This document shows, in pieces, positions 53,217-61,449 of a stretch of 64,000 bases of DNA (the first letter of the stretch is position 1; each line of letters begins with the position of its first letter). This DNA is from Vicinamibacterales bacterium (GTDB lineage Bacteria > Acidobacteriota > Vicinamibacteria > Vicinamibacterales > 2-12-FULL-66-21). Both the position numbers and the translations under genes were made by a program. The stretch covers positions 124,001 to 188,000 of the forward strand of contig DASXLB010000014.1 of assembly GCA_036496585.1 (NCBI GenBank). Direction: 5' to 3'. The notes under the pieces are model-generated. The model was not told the DNA's origin, did no database searches, and saw only the letters and a list, made by a program, of their open reading frames with translations.

Positions 53217-55835
53217 TTGGCCCTGACTTCCGGCGTCCGCCTCGGCTCGTACGAAATCGTGTGCGCCCTGGGTGCGGGGGGCATGGGCGAGGTCTACAAG
53301 GCCACCGACACGAACCTGAAACGGTCTGTCGCGATCAAAGTCCTGCCGGCGTCGGTCGCCGATGACGCCGAGCGCCTGGCTCGGTTCCAGCGCGAAGCCG
53401 AAGTGCTGGCCGCCCTCAATCATCCCAACATCGCCGCCATTTACGGGATCCTGGATCGGAAGGCGACGGGAAGCCACGTCGCGCTGATCATGGAACTCGT
53501 CGAGGGCGAGGATCTGTCCGCGGTGATCGGCCGCGGCGCGCTTCCACTGACTGAGGCGGTGCCGATCGCGCGCCAAATCGCCGAGGCGCTGGAGGCCGCG
53601 CATGAGCAGGGGATCGTCCACCGCGATCTGAAGCCCCAGAACATCAAGGTCCGCGCCGACGGGACGGTGAAGGTCCTCGACTTCGGTCTCGCCAAAGCGC
53701 TCGGGCCCGAAGGAACGAGCGCGGCGGCCGACGCAATGCACTCGCCGACGCTCACGGCGCGGGCCACGCAGATGGGCGTGATCCTCGGCACGGCCGCGTA
53801 TATGGCACCCGAGCAGGCGCGCGGCCGCGCGGTCGACAAGCGCGCGGATATCTGGGCGTTCGGCGTCGTGCTCTACGAGATGCTGACGGGCACTCGCCTT
53901 TTCGACGGCGAAGACGTCTCGGAAACACTGGCCGCTGTGCTGACGCGCGATGTGCCCCTCGCATCGCTCCCCGGCCAGATCCCGTCGCCGGTTCGCGCGC
54001 TGATTCGTGACTGCCTGGCGCGCGATCCGAAGCAGCGCCTGCGCGACATCGGCGACGCACGGCTGGCGCTGTCCGACACGATCGCGCCGCCGCCGCCGGA
54101 CGGGCCGGCGCGGCAGCCGCTGAGCCGGGCGCTGGCCGCCGTCGCGATCGTGTCGCTGGCACTTGCCGCCTTCGTCGGATGGTGGAAGCAGCCGGCGCTA
54201 CCGCCGAAAACCACCATCCGTTTCACCCTGTCACTTCCGCCGGGGCAGGAAGTCACGTCGTACCCGGCGATCACGCGCGACGGCCGCACCATCGCCTACG
54301 TCACCCAGCAGGGCACCGGTGACGCGCAGCTCTATCTGCGCGATCTCGGATCGTTCGAGCCCCGCATCGTCGCCGGCGCGAGCGGCGCGCGGCAACCGTT
54401 TTTCTCGCCGGACGGCAAGTGGATCGCGTTCTTCGCGCAGGGACAGCTGCAGAAAGCCGAGGTCGCGGGCGGCGCACCGGTTCACCTCGCCGAAGCCCCC
54501 TACCCGTTCGGGGGAACGTGGAATGAGGACGGCACGATCATCTACACCACGTCGCTGGGCTCCGGGTTGCTGCGCATTCCTGCGGGCGGCGGCAAGGCGG
54601 AGGCGCTGACCAGGCCCGACGGCGCGGCACAGGGCTACGCGCACGTCTTCCCGCAGGGGCTGCCGGGTGGAAAACGCGTGTTGTTCACGGTCTGGGGACA
54701 GGGACAGGGCGCCGCGGTACTGTCGCTCGATACGGGCCGCTCGGATCTGGTCCTCCCTAACGCCGGTTTCGGGGCCGCGGTGTTTCAGGCGAACGACGCC
54801 TCGAGAGGGCGGCTCCTGGTGGTCGACGGGTCATCCGGCGTCAGGGCCGCGCCGTTCGACACCGCGCGTCAGGCCCCCACGAGCATCGAAACGTCGCTGC
54901 TCGACAACGTGAACTTCGACGTCGAAACCGAGAGCCGTCCCTGGCTCGCGATCTCGGAAACCGGCACGGCCGTCTACGCCCCTGGCAACCCGACGAAAAC
55001 GTCGCTGGTTTGGGTCGATCGCCAAGGAAGGGTCGAGGCGGTCGGCGCCGGGCTGGACGAGTATCGCGAGGCGGTGATCTCGCCGGACGGGATCCACGCC
55101 GTCGTCCGGCACGACCTCGACTTGTGGATTCACGATCTGCAGCGCGGCACCCGCAGCCGCCTGACGAGCGGCAGCGGCAGTAACATCATGCCCCTGTGGC
55201 GCGCTGACGGCACCCGGATCGTGTTCGCATCGAATCGCGGCGGCGACTGGGACATCTACACACAACCGGCCGACGGATCACGGCCCGCGGAGGCGCTGCT
55301 GAAGCGCCCGCGCGACCAGTTCCCGTTGGCGACCCTGGCGGACGGGACGCTGCTCTACACCGAAATCGCGCCCGACACGGGACGCGATCTCTGGATTCTG
55401 TCGCCCGACGGCAAGAGCTCGCCGCTGCGCATCACGCCGTACAACGAAATGGGCGGGCAATTCTCGCCGGGGCCTGCCGGTGGCCCGCGGTGGCTCGCCT
55501 ACGTGTCCGACGAGTCCGGGCAGAACGAAATCTACGTGCAGTCCTATCCTGGCGGCGGCCAGCGCGTCGCGATCTCGAGCGGAGGTGGCATCCTTCCGAC
55601 ATGGTCGCCCGACGGCAGAGAGCTCTTCTACGTGTCGGGCGACGCGTTGATGGCCGTGCCAATGCAGGCGGACGGTTCCGCCGGCGCGCCGCGGCGACTG
55701 TTCGACCGGTCGACGATGCTGTTCAACCACCGCTTTCACAGCTACAGCGTGTCGCCAGACGGCAAACGGTTTCTCATGATTCAGCGTGATCCGACGTCGA
55801 TCCCGCGGCAGTTGAACGTGATCGTGAACTGGTAG
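53217..55835 (+). CDS. Membrane Ser/Thr protein kinase with PD40 beta-propeller sensor
   Basis: 872 residues. The kinase domain (about 10-275) has GAGGMGEVYKA (P-loop), VAIKVLP (Lys), HRDLKPQNIKV (catalytic Asp), DFGLAKAL and APEQARG, all intact. One transmembrane helix follows at about 300-318 (LAAVAIVSLALAAFVGWW). The outside part is a WD40-like/PD40 propeller (ITRDGRTIAYVTQQG, FSPDGKWIAFFAQG, VISPDGIHAVVRHD, FASNRGGDWDIY, VSPDGKRFLMIQ). This PknB-type receptor-kinase architecture is common in Acidobacteriota. TTG 53217 gives MALTSGVRLGSYEIV, the usual family start; TTG 53181 would lie upstream of the TATAAT. Confidence 0.92.
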   Translation: MALTSGVRLGSYEIVCALGAGGMGEVYKATDTNLKRSVAIKVLPASVADDAERLARFQREAEVLAALNHPNIAAIYGILDRKATGSHVALIMELVEGEDLSAVIGRGALPLTEAVPIARQIAEALEAAHEQGIVHRDLKPQNIKVRADGTVKVLDFGLAKALGPEGTSAAADAMHSPTLTARATQMGVILGTAAYMAPEQARGRAVDKRADIWAFGVVLYEMLTGTRLFDGEDVSETLAAVLTRDVPLASLPGQIPSPVRALIRDCLARDPKQRLRDIGDARLALSDTIAPPPPDGPARQPLSRALAAVAIVSLALAAFVGWWKQPALPPKTTIRFTLSLPPGQEVTSYPAITRDGRTIAYVTQQGTGDAQLYLRDLGSFEPRIVAGASGARQPFFSPDGKWIAFFAQGQLQKAEVAGGAPVHLAEAPYPFGGTWNEDGTIIYTTSLGSGLLRIPAGGGKAEALTRPDGAAQGYAHVFPQGLPGGKRVLFTVWGQGQGAAVLSLDTGRSDLVLPNAGFGAAVFQANDASRGRLLVVDGSSGVRAAPFDTARQAPTSIETSLLDNVNFDVETESRPWLAISETGTAVYAPGNPTKTSLVWVDRQGRVEAVGAGLDEYREAVISPDGIHAVVRHDLDLWIHDLQRGTRSRLTSGSGSNIMPLWRADGTRIVFASNRGGDWDIYTQPADGSRPAEALLKRPRDQFPLATLADGTLLYTEIAPDTGRDLWILSPDGKSSPLRITPYNEMGGQFSPGPAGGPRWLAYVSDESGQNEIYVQSYPGGGQRVAISSGGGILPTWSPDGRELFYVSGDALMAVPMQADGSAGAPRRLFDRSTMLFNHRFHSYSVSPDGKRFLMIQRDPTSIPRQLNVIVNW

Positions 55836-55914
55836 CGTCCTGTCCGGGGGCCGTCCTCCAGCGCACTCCAAGGGTCGCCTCGCGGAGCCGCGTCGCCGGC
55901 GCTTCTTCGCTCCC

Positions 55915-58257
55915 TTACCGCCGCGGCTTCGCCCGCGCGGTCGGCGGCGCCGTCCACGGATCTTCGGGCCACGGATGCCGTGGATAGCGCCCGCGCAGCT
56001 CCTTCCGCACGTCCTGGTAGGTCGTATTCCAGAAGCTTCGCAAATCCCGCGTTGTCTGCACCGGCCGTCCGTTCGGCGCCAGCAGCTCGAACGTGACGGG
56101 GACGCGGCGCGGCCCGAGCCACGGCGACTCGGCGAGCCCGAACAGCTCCTGCAGCTTCACCGCGGCGACGACACTGCCGTCTTCGCCGTAGCGAAGCGCG
56201 GCGCTGCGGCCGCTCGGCACCGGCAGCGCCGCGGGCGCGAGGCGATCCAGATCGCGCACCAGCGGACCGGCGCTTCCCGGGAGGGCCGCGAGCGCGGCGC
56301 GCAGGTCGACGGCGTCGAGCGACGAGACGCCGGCCGCCGCCCTGTCGAGCAGCTCGTCCTGATCCACGTCGAGCTCGGCGAAGCGGAGCCGTCGCAGGAG
56401 CTGCGCGTCCTGCTCCCGCCAGCCGCGTTCGCGGTATGCCTCCGCGATCAGCCGCGCGGCGCGCACCGGATCGACGGCGACCGGGCGCTCGCCGACAACG
56501 ATGGCGCCGCAGCATTCGCGTTCGATCGCGCGGACGCGTCCGGCCGACGCGTCGAATTCGTGCACCACCTCGCGCGTCGTCTCGAGCCAGTCGCGCTCGA
56601 CGGCGCTGGCGATGCGGATCGTCGCTTCGGCATTCTCGCCGCGACGGCCCGCCTGCACGTCAACCGCCACGACGAACTCGGCGTCGCGGACGCCGCTCTC
56701 CCGCCCCAGCACCGCGCCGTGCCCCGACGCCAGCAGAAACCGCGGCGACGCGGTTGCCCGCCGCCGCGCCACGCGATCGGGATAGCCGCTGAAGATGGCT
56801 CTGCGGAACGCCTCGTCGCCGAGCGGCTGACCTCCGCGCGTCGCGGTGTCGTGGTCGGTGGCCAGCCGCGCGGCGATCTCGCGCACGCGCGGCGGCAGCG
56901 CGCGCTCGTCGTCCACGGCCGACAGCAGATCGCTCGTCGTCGTCGGCGGGTGCCGCAGGGGTGCGTGGCGATCGGAGAGCAGCGCGCAGGCGAGCGCGAC
57001 GGAGCGGGCGCCGCCGGCCTCGATCAGCATGCGCCCCAAGCGCGGGTGGAGCGGCAGCCGCTTCAGGCGTTCGCCCAGCGGCGTGACCCTGCCGTCGCGG
57101 ATCGCGCCGAGCGACCGCAGCAGCGCGAGCGCCGCATCGACGCGCTGCGCCGCCGGCGGATCGAACCACTCGAACGTCCGCGGATCGCCGCCCCAGGCGA
57201 GCACGTCGAGCGCCGCGTCGGTCAGATCGACGCGGTGGATCTCGGCCTCGCCGTGCGGACGCAGCCGGTCGGCGCGGTCCCACAATCGCAGCACGCGTCC
57301 TGGCGCGAGCCGTCCCGACCGGCCGGCGCGCTGCGCTGCGGAATCCGCCGGGATGCGTTCGAGCGACAGCGAGTCGATGCCGCGATCCTCGTCGTAGCGG
57401 GCGACTTTGTGCAGGCCGGTGTCGACGACCGCGGTCACGCCCGGAACGGTCAGCGAGGTCTCGGCGATGTTGGTGGCGAGGATGACTCGGCGGCCGGACG
57501 GCTCGGCCACGGCTCGATCCTGCTCGTCAGCCGGCAGCGATCCGTGCAGCGGCAGTACATCGACGGCGCCGCCGACCTCATGGCGCACCTCCCCGAGCGC
57601 GCGCGCGATCTCGCCGGCGCCGGGAAGAAAACAGAGCACGCTGCCGCCGCCCGACGCGGTCAGCTCGGCAACCGCGGCAGCGACTGCCACCGAGGGGCGG
57701 TAGCCGACGTCGATCGGGTGCAGGCGCCCAGGCACGTCGACGTGCGGACAGCCGTCGAGGAAGGCGCGAACAGGCTCGGCATCGAGCGTCGCCGACATCA
57801 CGACCAGCCGAAGGTCGTCGCGCGCGCGCCACGCCTGCCGCGCCAGCGCCAGGCCGAGATCGGCGTGGATGCTGCGCTCGTGGAACTCGTCGAGCACAAT
57901 CGTGCGGAAGTCCGCGAGCAGCGGATCCTGCTGGAGCCGCGCGGTGAGGATCCCTTCCGTGGCGAGCAGCACGCGGGTGGCGTCGCTGAACCGGCGCTCG
58001 AAGCGGACGTGCCAGCCCACCTCGCGTCCAGTCGTCCATCCCCGTTCGTCGGCGATTCGCCGCGCCATCGCCCGCGCCGCCACCCGCCGCGGCTGCAGCA
58101 CGAGAACCGGCCCGTCTTCCGCCAGCGCCGGCGGCACTCTCGTCGTCTTTCCCGCACCGGGCGCCGCGGTCAGGACGAGCGCGCGATGCCGGCGAACGGC
58201 GGCGAGAATCCCGGGAACGTAGGGATCGATCGGCAGGCTGGTCACGGACGTACTCAC
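55915..58257 (-). CDS. hrpB: ATP-dependent RNA helicase HrpB
   Basis: 780 residues (E. coli 809). DEAH-box motifs: AAPGAGKTTRVP (I), LQPRRVAARAMARR (Ia), LDEFHERSIHADLGL (II, DEFH as in HrpB), VMSATLDAEP (III), ILATNIAETSLTVPGVTAVVDTG (V) and QRAGRSGRLAPGRVLRL (VI). The HrpB C-terminal domain ends with ELRGRYPRHPWPEDPW. Its biological RNA target is not well defined. The start is GTG 58257 or a GTG 12 bases later; neither has a clear Shine-Dalgarno sequence. Confidence 0.94.
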   Translation of the reverse strand: MSTSVTSLPIDPYVPGILAAVRRHRALVLTAAPGAGKTTRVPPALAEDGPVLVLQPRRVAARAMARRIADERGWTTGREVGWHVRFERRFSDATRVLLATEGILTARLQQDPLLADFRTIVLDEFHERSIHADLGLALARQAWRARDDLRLVVMSATLDAEPVRAFLDGCPHVDVPGRLHPIDVGYRPSVAVAAAVAELTASGGGSVLCFLPGAGEIARALGEVRHEVGGAVDVLPLHGSLPADEQDRAVAEPSGRRVILATNIAETSLTVPGVTAVVDTGLHKVARYDEDRGIDSLSLERIPADSAAQRAGRSGRLAPGRVLRLWDRADRLRPHGEAEIHRVDLTDAALDVLAWGGDPRTFEWFDPPAAQRVDAALALLRSLGAIRDGRVTPLGERLKRLPLHPRLGRMLIEAGGARSVALACALLSDRHAPLRHPPTTTSDLLSAVDDERALPPRVREIAARLATDHDTATRGGQPLGDEAFRRAIFSGYPDRVARRRATASPRFLLASGHGAVLGRESGVRDAEFVVAVDVQAGRRGENAEATIRIASAVERDWLETTREVVHEFDASAGRVRAIERECCGAIVVGERPVAVDPVRAARLIAEAYRERGWREQDAQLLRRLRFAELDVDQDELLDRAAAGVSSLDAVDLRAALAALPGSAGPLVRDLDRLAPAALPVPSGRSAALRYGEDGSVVAAVKLQELFGLAESPWLGPRRVPVTFELLAPNGRPVQTTRDLRSFWNTTYQDVRKELRGRYPRHPWPEDPWTAPPTARAKPRR

Positions 58258-58295
58258 GCAGAGCTCGCCGCGATCATTTCACGAATCGTCTATCG

Positions 58296-60947
58296 CTAGT
58301 CGGCCTGCAGCGCGCGGACGGGATCGATGCGCAGCGCGCGGCGCATCGGAATCCAGTGCGCCAGGAGTGCGACGCCGGCGAGCAGCACTGCCGACGACAG
58401 CAACGTCGCCGGATCGACCGGGCTGACACCGTAGAGGAGCGAACCGAGGTAGCGCGTCGTGACGAGCGCGGCGGCGGTCCCCGCCGCGAGGCCGGCGGCG
58501 ACGAGCGGCACGCCGCTGCGCAGCACCAGGCGCGACACGTCGCCGCGCTGGGCGCCGAGCGCGATCCGGACGCCGACTTCCCTCGTCCGCTGCGCCACAC
58601 CGTACGAGACGACGCCGTAGAGACCGAGCGCCGCGAGCAGGACGGCGACCGCCGCGAAGCCGGCGAGCAGCCGCGTCACGAACCTGCGCTGCGCCCCCGA
58701 TTCCCCAATCAGCGACGCGAGCGACGCCACTTGATACACCGGCACGGACGGATCGATATCGCGCACGACGCGGCGGGCGGCGGCCGCGACCGCCGTGGCA
58801 TCGGCCGTCGCCGTCTTCAGCACGGCAACGCTCGCGTCCGGGCGCTGCGCCTGCGGGTTGTACATGGCGGCGCGCGGCGGCTCCGTCAGATCGGCATGGT
58901 TGACGTCGCCGGCCACGCCGACGACGGTGATCCACGGACCACGTTCGGCGTTGCCGATGCGGACCTGAGAGCCGATTGGGCTGTCATGGCCCCAGATGAG
59001 GCGGGCGGTCGATTCCGAGACGATCAGCACCGCCGGCGCGGCCGCGCGATCGTCGCCGGTGAAATCGCGGCCGCCGCGCAGCGGAATCCCCATCGTCTGC
59101 AGATAGCCAGGCGTGACGCCATACCGCTCGATGCAGGGATCGTCGGCGGCATTGGGCTTCATCCGCCCCTTGACGTGCAGCGCCGAGCAGTCGTAGTTGC
59201 CGCCGAAAGGAATCTGGCCGGCGAGCGCGACGCGCTCGACGCCCGGGAGCGCCGCGAGGGCCTCGAGCGTCCGCTGCTCGTAGGCGACCACCTGCTCGTT
59301 GGTCGCGTAGGCTTTCCCGCCGAGCGAGAACTGGAACGACAACAGCTGGCGCGCGTCGAATCCCGGCGTCACCCGGGTCAACGCGTCGACGGTGCGCAGC
59401 ATCAGGCCGGCGCCAGCCAGCAGCACGAGCGCCAGCGCGAGATCGACGACCACCAGCGTCGACCGCGCACGCGATCGGACACCGACGCTTCCGCGCGAAT
59501 CGATCACCAGCGTCGCGCGCGGGTCCGCCCTGCCGGCGTGCAGCGCGGGCACGAGACCGAAGACGACCCCCGTCGCCATGGCGACCAGCGCCGTGAAGGC
59601 GAGCACGCGTGCGTCGACGCTCACGTGGTCGAGCCGGGGCAGCGACACCGGCGCGAGCGCCGCGAGTCCATGGATGGCAGATGCGGCCAGCGCGACGCCC
59701 GCGATCGCGCCGCCGGCGCTGAGCAGCACGCTCTCGGTGAGCAGCAGACGGACGATGCGCGTGCGCCCGGCGCCCAACGCCGCGCGCAGCGCCAGCTCGC
59801 GCCGGCGGGCCACCGATCGCGCGAGCTGCAGGCTGGCCACGTTCGCGCAGGCGATGAGCAGCACGAACGCGACGGCGCCGAGCAGCACGTAGAGCGCCGC
59901 CTGCACCTGACCGGTGAGCGCCCGCGCCAGCGGAATGACCGCGATCGTCCCTGTTTCGTAGTCGGCAGGATGCTCGCGCCGCATCTGCTCGCGAATCACC
60001 TGCATCTCCTCCGCCGCCGCCGCCGCCGTCGTGTTCGGCTTCAGCCGTGCGAAGCCGCGCAGGTGCTGACAACTGCGGCACGACGATGGGCCGCTCAGGT
60101 CGTAGCCGAGCGGTGCCCAGAGTTCCGCAGACAGCCGTTCGTAGCGCTGCTCCGCGAGCGGCTCGTACGCCGCCGGCATGACGCCAACGATCCGGAAGGC
60201 GCGGTCGTTCATCACGATCGTGCGGCCGACCACGGCCGGATCGGCGTTGAAGCGGCGGCGCCAGAGCCGGTCGCTGAGGAGCAGCACCTGCCACGACGCC
60301 GACCGATCGTCGTCGGCGGTGAAACCGCGCCCGAGCGCCGGCCGGACGCCGAGCATGTCGAAGTAATTCCAGCTGACGCGGGCGGCGGGCACCAGCTCCG
60401 CCTCGCCGTCGACCACCAGCGTCGGTCCCCACCCGCGCATCAGCGCGAGCGACTCGAACGAGCGGCTGCGCTGCCGCCAGTCGGCGACCGTCGCGAATCC
60501 GACGTTCGACGAGAAGCCCGCGGCCGTGCGATCGCCGACGGTGACGAGGCGATCCGGCTCGACATACGGCAGTGGCCGCAGCAGCACGGCGTCGACGACC
60601 GTGAAGATGGCGGTATTGGCGCCGATCCCGATCGCCAGGGTGGCCAGCGCCGCGACGGTGAAGCCGGGGGCCCGGCGCAGCGCGCGCAGGCCGTCGCGGA
60701 TGTCCTGGCGCAGCGTGTCGAGGCCGGGGAGGCCGCGCTGGTCGCGCCACGCCTCGGCGATCTGGGCGCTGCCGCCGAGCTCGAGACGCGCGGCGCGCCG
60801 CGCCGACTCGGCGTCCCGTCCACCTTCGCGGTGCCGCGTCTCGAGCATCGCCGCGTGGAAGGCCAGCTCACGGCGGAGGTCCGCGTCGCGGCGGCGGCCG
60901 GCCCCGAAGGCACCGGCGATCCGCGCCAGGAGTTCGCGCGCGGTCAT
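58296..60947 (-). CDS. ADOP-type MacB/FtsX-like permease with prefix domain
   Basis: 883 residues. The N-terminal prefix (about 1-75: DADLRRELAFHAAMLETRHREGG...RRAARLELGGSAQIAEAWRDQ) is the PadR-linked ADOP type. A first helix (APGFTVAALATLAIGIGAN), core 1, FtsX helices, core 2 and the final FtsX bundle ending IPMRRALRIDPVRALQAD follow. The ATG overlaps the PadR stop (ATGA, 60944-60947). The frame is open far upstream, but that part belongs to PadR and its promoter in other frames. The role is unknown and no ATPase is adjacent. It is one of two ADOPs flanking this PadR. Confidence 0.92.
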   Translation of the reverse strand: MTARELLARIAGAFGAGRRRDADLRRELAFHAAMLETRHREGGRDAESARRAARLELGGSAQIAEAWRDQRGLPGLDTLRQDIRDGLRALRRAPGFTVAALATLAIGIGANTAIFTVVDAVLLRPLPYVEPDRLVTVGDRTAAGFSSNVGFATVADWRQRSRSFESLALMRGWGPTLVVDGEAELVPAARVSWNYFDMLGVRPALGRGFTADDDRSASWQVLLLSDRLWRRRFNADPAVVGRTIVMNDRAFRIVGVMPAAYEPLAEQRYERLSAELWAPLGYDLSGPSSCRSCQHLRGFARLKPNTTAAAAAEEMQVIREQMRREHPADYETGTIAVIPLARALTGQVQAALYVLLGAVAFVLLIACANVASLQLARSVARRRELALRAALGAGRTRIVRLLLTESVLLSAGGAIAGVALAASAIHGLAALAPVSLPRLDHVSVDARVLAFTALVAMATGVVFGLVPALHAGRADPRATLVIDSRGSVGVRSRARSTLVVVDLALALVLLAGAGLMLRTVDALTRVTPGFDARQLLSFQFSLGGKAYATNEQVVAYEQRTLEALAALPGVERVALAGQIPFGGNYDCSALHVKGRMKPNAADDPCIERYGVTPGYLQTMGIPLRGGRDFTGDDRAAAPAVLIVSESTARLIWGHDSPIGSQVRIGNAERGPWITVVGVAGDVNHADLTEPPRAAMYNPQAQRPDASVAVLKTATADATAVAAAARRVVRDIDPSVPVYQVASLASLIGESGAQRRFVTRLLAGFAAVAVLLAALGLYGVVSYGVAQRTREVGVRIALGAQRGDVSRLVLRSGVPLVAAGLAAGTAAALVTTRYLGSLLYGVSPVDPATLLSSAVLLAGVALLAHWIPMRRALRIDPVRALQAD

Positions 60948-61288
60948 GGCTGGCCGTCGGGCTCGCCGAGCAGGCGCGAGATGATGCCGGCCATGCGCTG
61001 CCAGTCGTCCGCTTCGCGCTGGAGCTGCTTGCGTCCGGCACGCGTCAGGCTGTAGAAACGGGCCTTGCGGTTGTTCTCGGAGGTGCCCCACTTCGACGTG
61101 ATCCAGCCGCGCTGCTCGAGACGGAGCAGCGCCGGATACAGGGTGCCCTGGTTGAGCTGCAGCAGCCGCTCCGACACCTGCAGCAGCCGCTGCGCGATGC
61201 CATAGCCGTGCTGCGGCCCCATCGTGTCGAGCGTCTTCAGCACCATCAGGTCGAGGGTCCCCTGCAGGACGTCGGTCTTCTTGCTCAT
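60944..61288 (-). CDS. PadR-family transcriptional regulator
   Basis: 114 residues with the classic acidobacterial PadR pattern: MSKKTDVLQGTLDLMVLKTLDTMGPQHGYGIAQRLLQVS, LNQGTLYPALLRLEQRGWITSKWG, NRKARFYSLTRAGRKQLQREADDW. It overlaps the downstream ADOP gene by four bases and lies divergent to another ADOP gene 161 bases away, so it may control both. ATG 61288 was chosen; a TTGACT-N17-TATGCT promoter ends 16 bases upstream, with a TGTTG-N5-CAACA palindrome over the -35. Confidence 0.92.
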   Translation of the reverse strand: MSKKTDVLQGTLDLMVLKTLDTMGPQHGYGIAQRLLQVSERLLQLNQGTLYPALLRLEQRGWITSKWGTSENNRKARFYSLTRAGRKQLQREADDWQRMAGIISRLLGEPDGQP

Positions 61289-61304
61289 GTGGAATGTCAA
61301 CAGG

Positions 61305-61335
61305 AGCATACGGCAGTTCATGTTGGCAGTCAACA
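61305..61335 (-). promoter_or_regulatory. PadR promoter with operator-like palindrome
   Basis: TTGACT (61333-61328) and TATGCT (61310-61305) on the minus strand are 17 bp apart. TGTTG-N5-CAACA (61321-61335) overlaps the -35. A second GTCAACAG word recurs 33 bp away (61296-61303 and 61329-61336), roughly three helical turns. Confidence 0.5.
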
Positions 61336-61449
61336 GAAGCGGAGCGCCGCGACCGTGACCGCCGCGCCCGGGTGTGACTGGCAGTCTCACCCTCCCGATG
61401 CGGCCGACGACGCTGAACGCCGGGCCGGCGGACGCCGTCTAAGTCGAGC

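Noticed and set aside
53069..53284. Minus-strand frame of 71 codons opposite the kinase promoter
   Set aside because: Runs antisense over the kinase start and its TATAAT; no motif.
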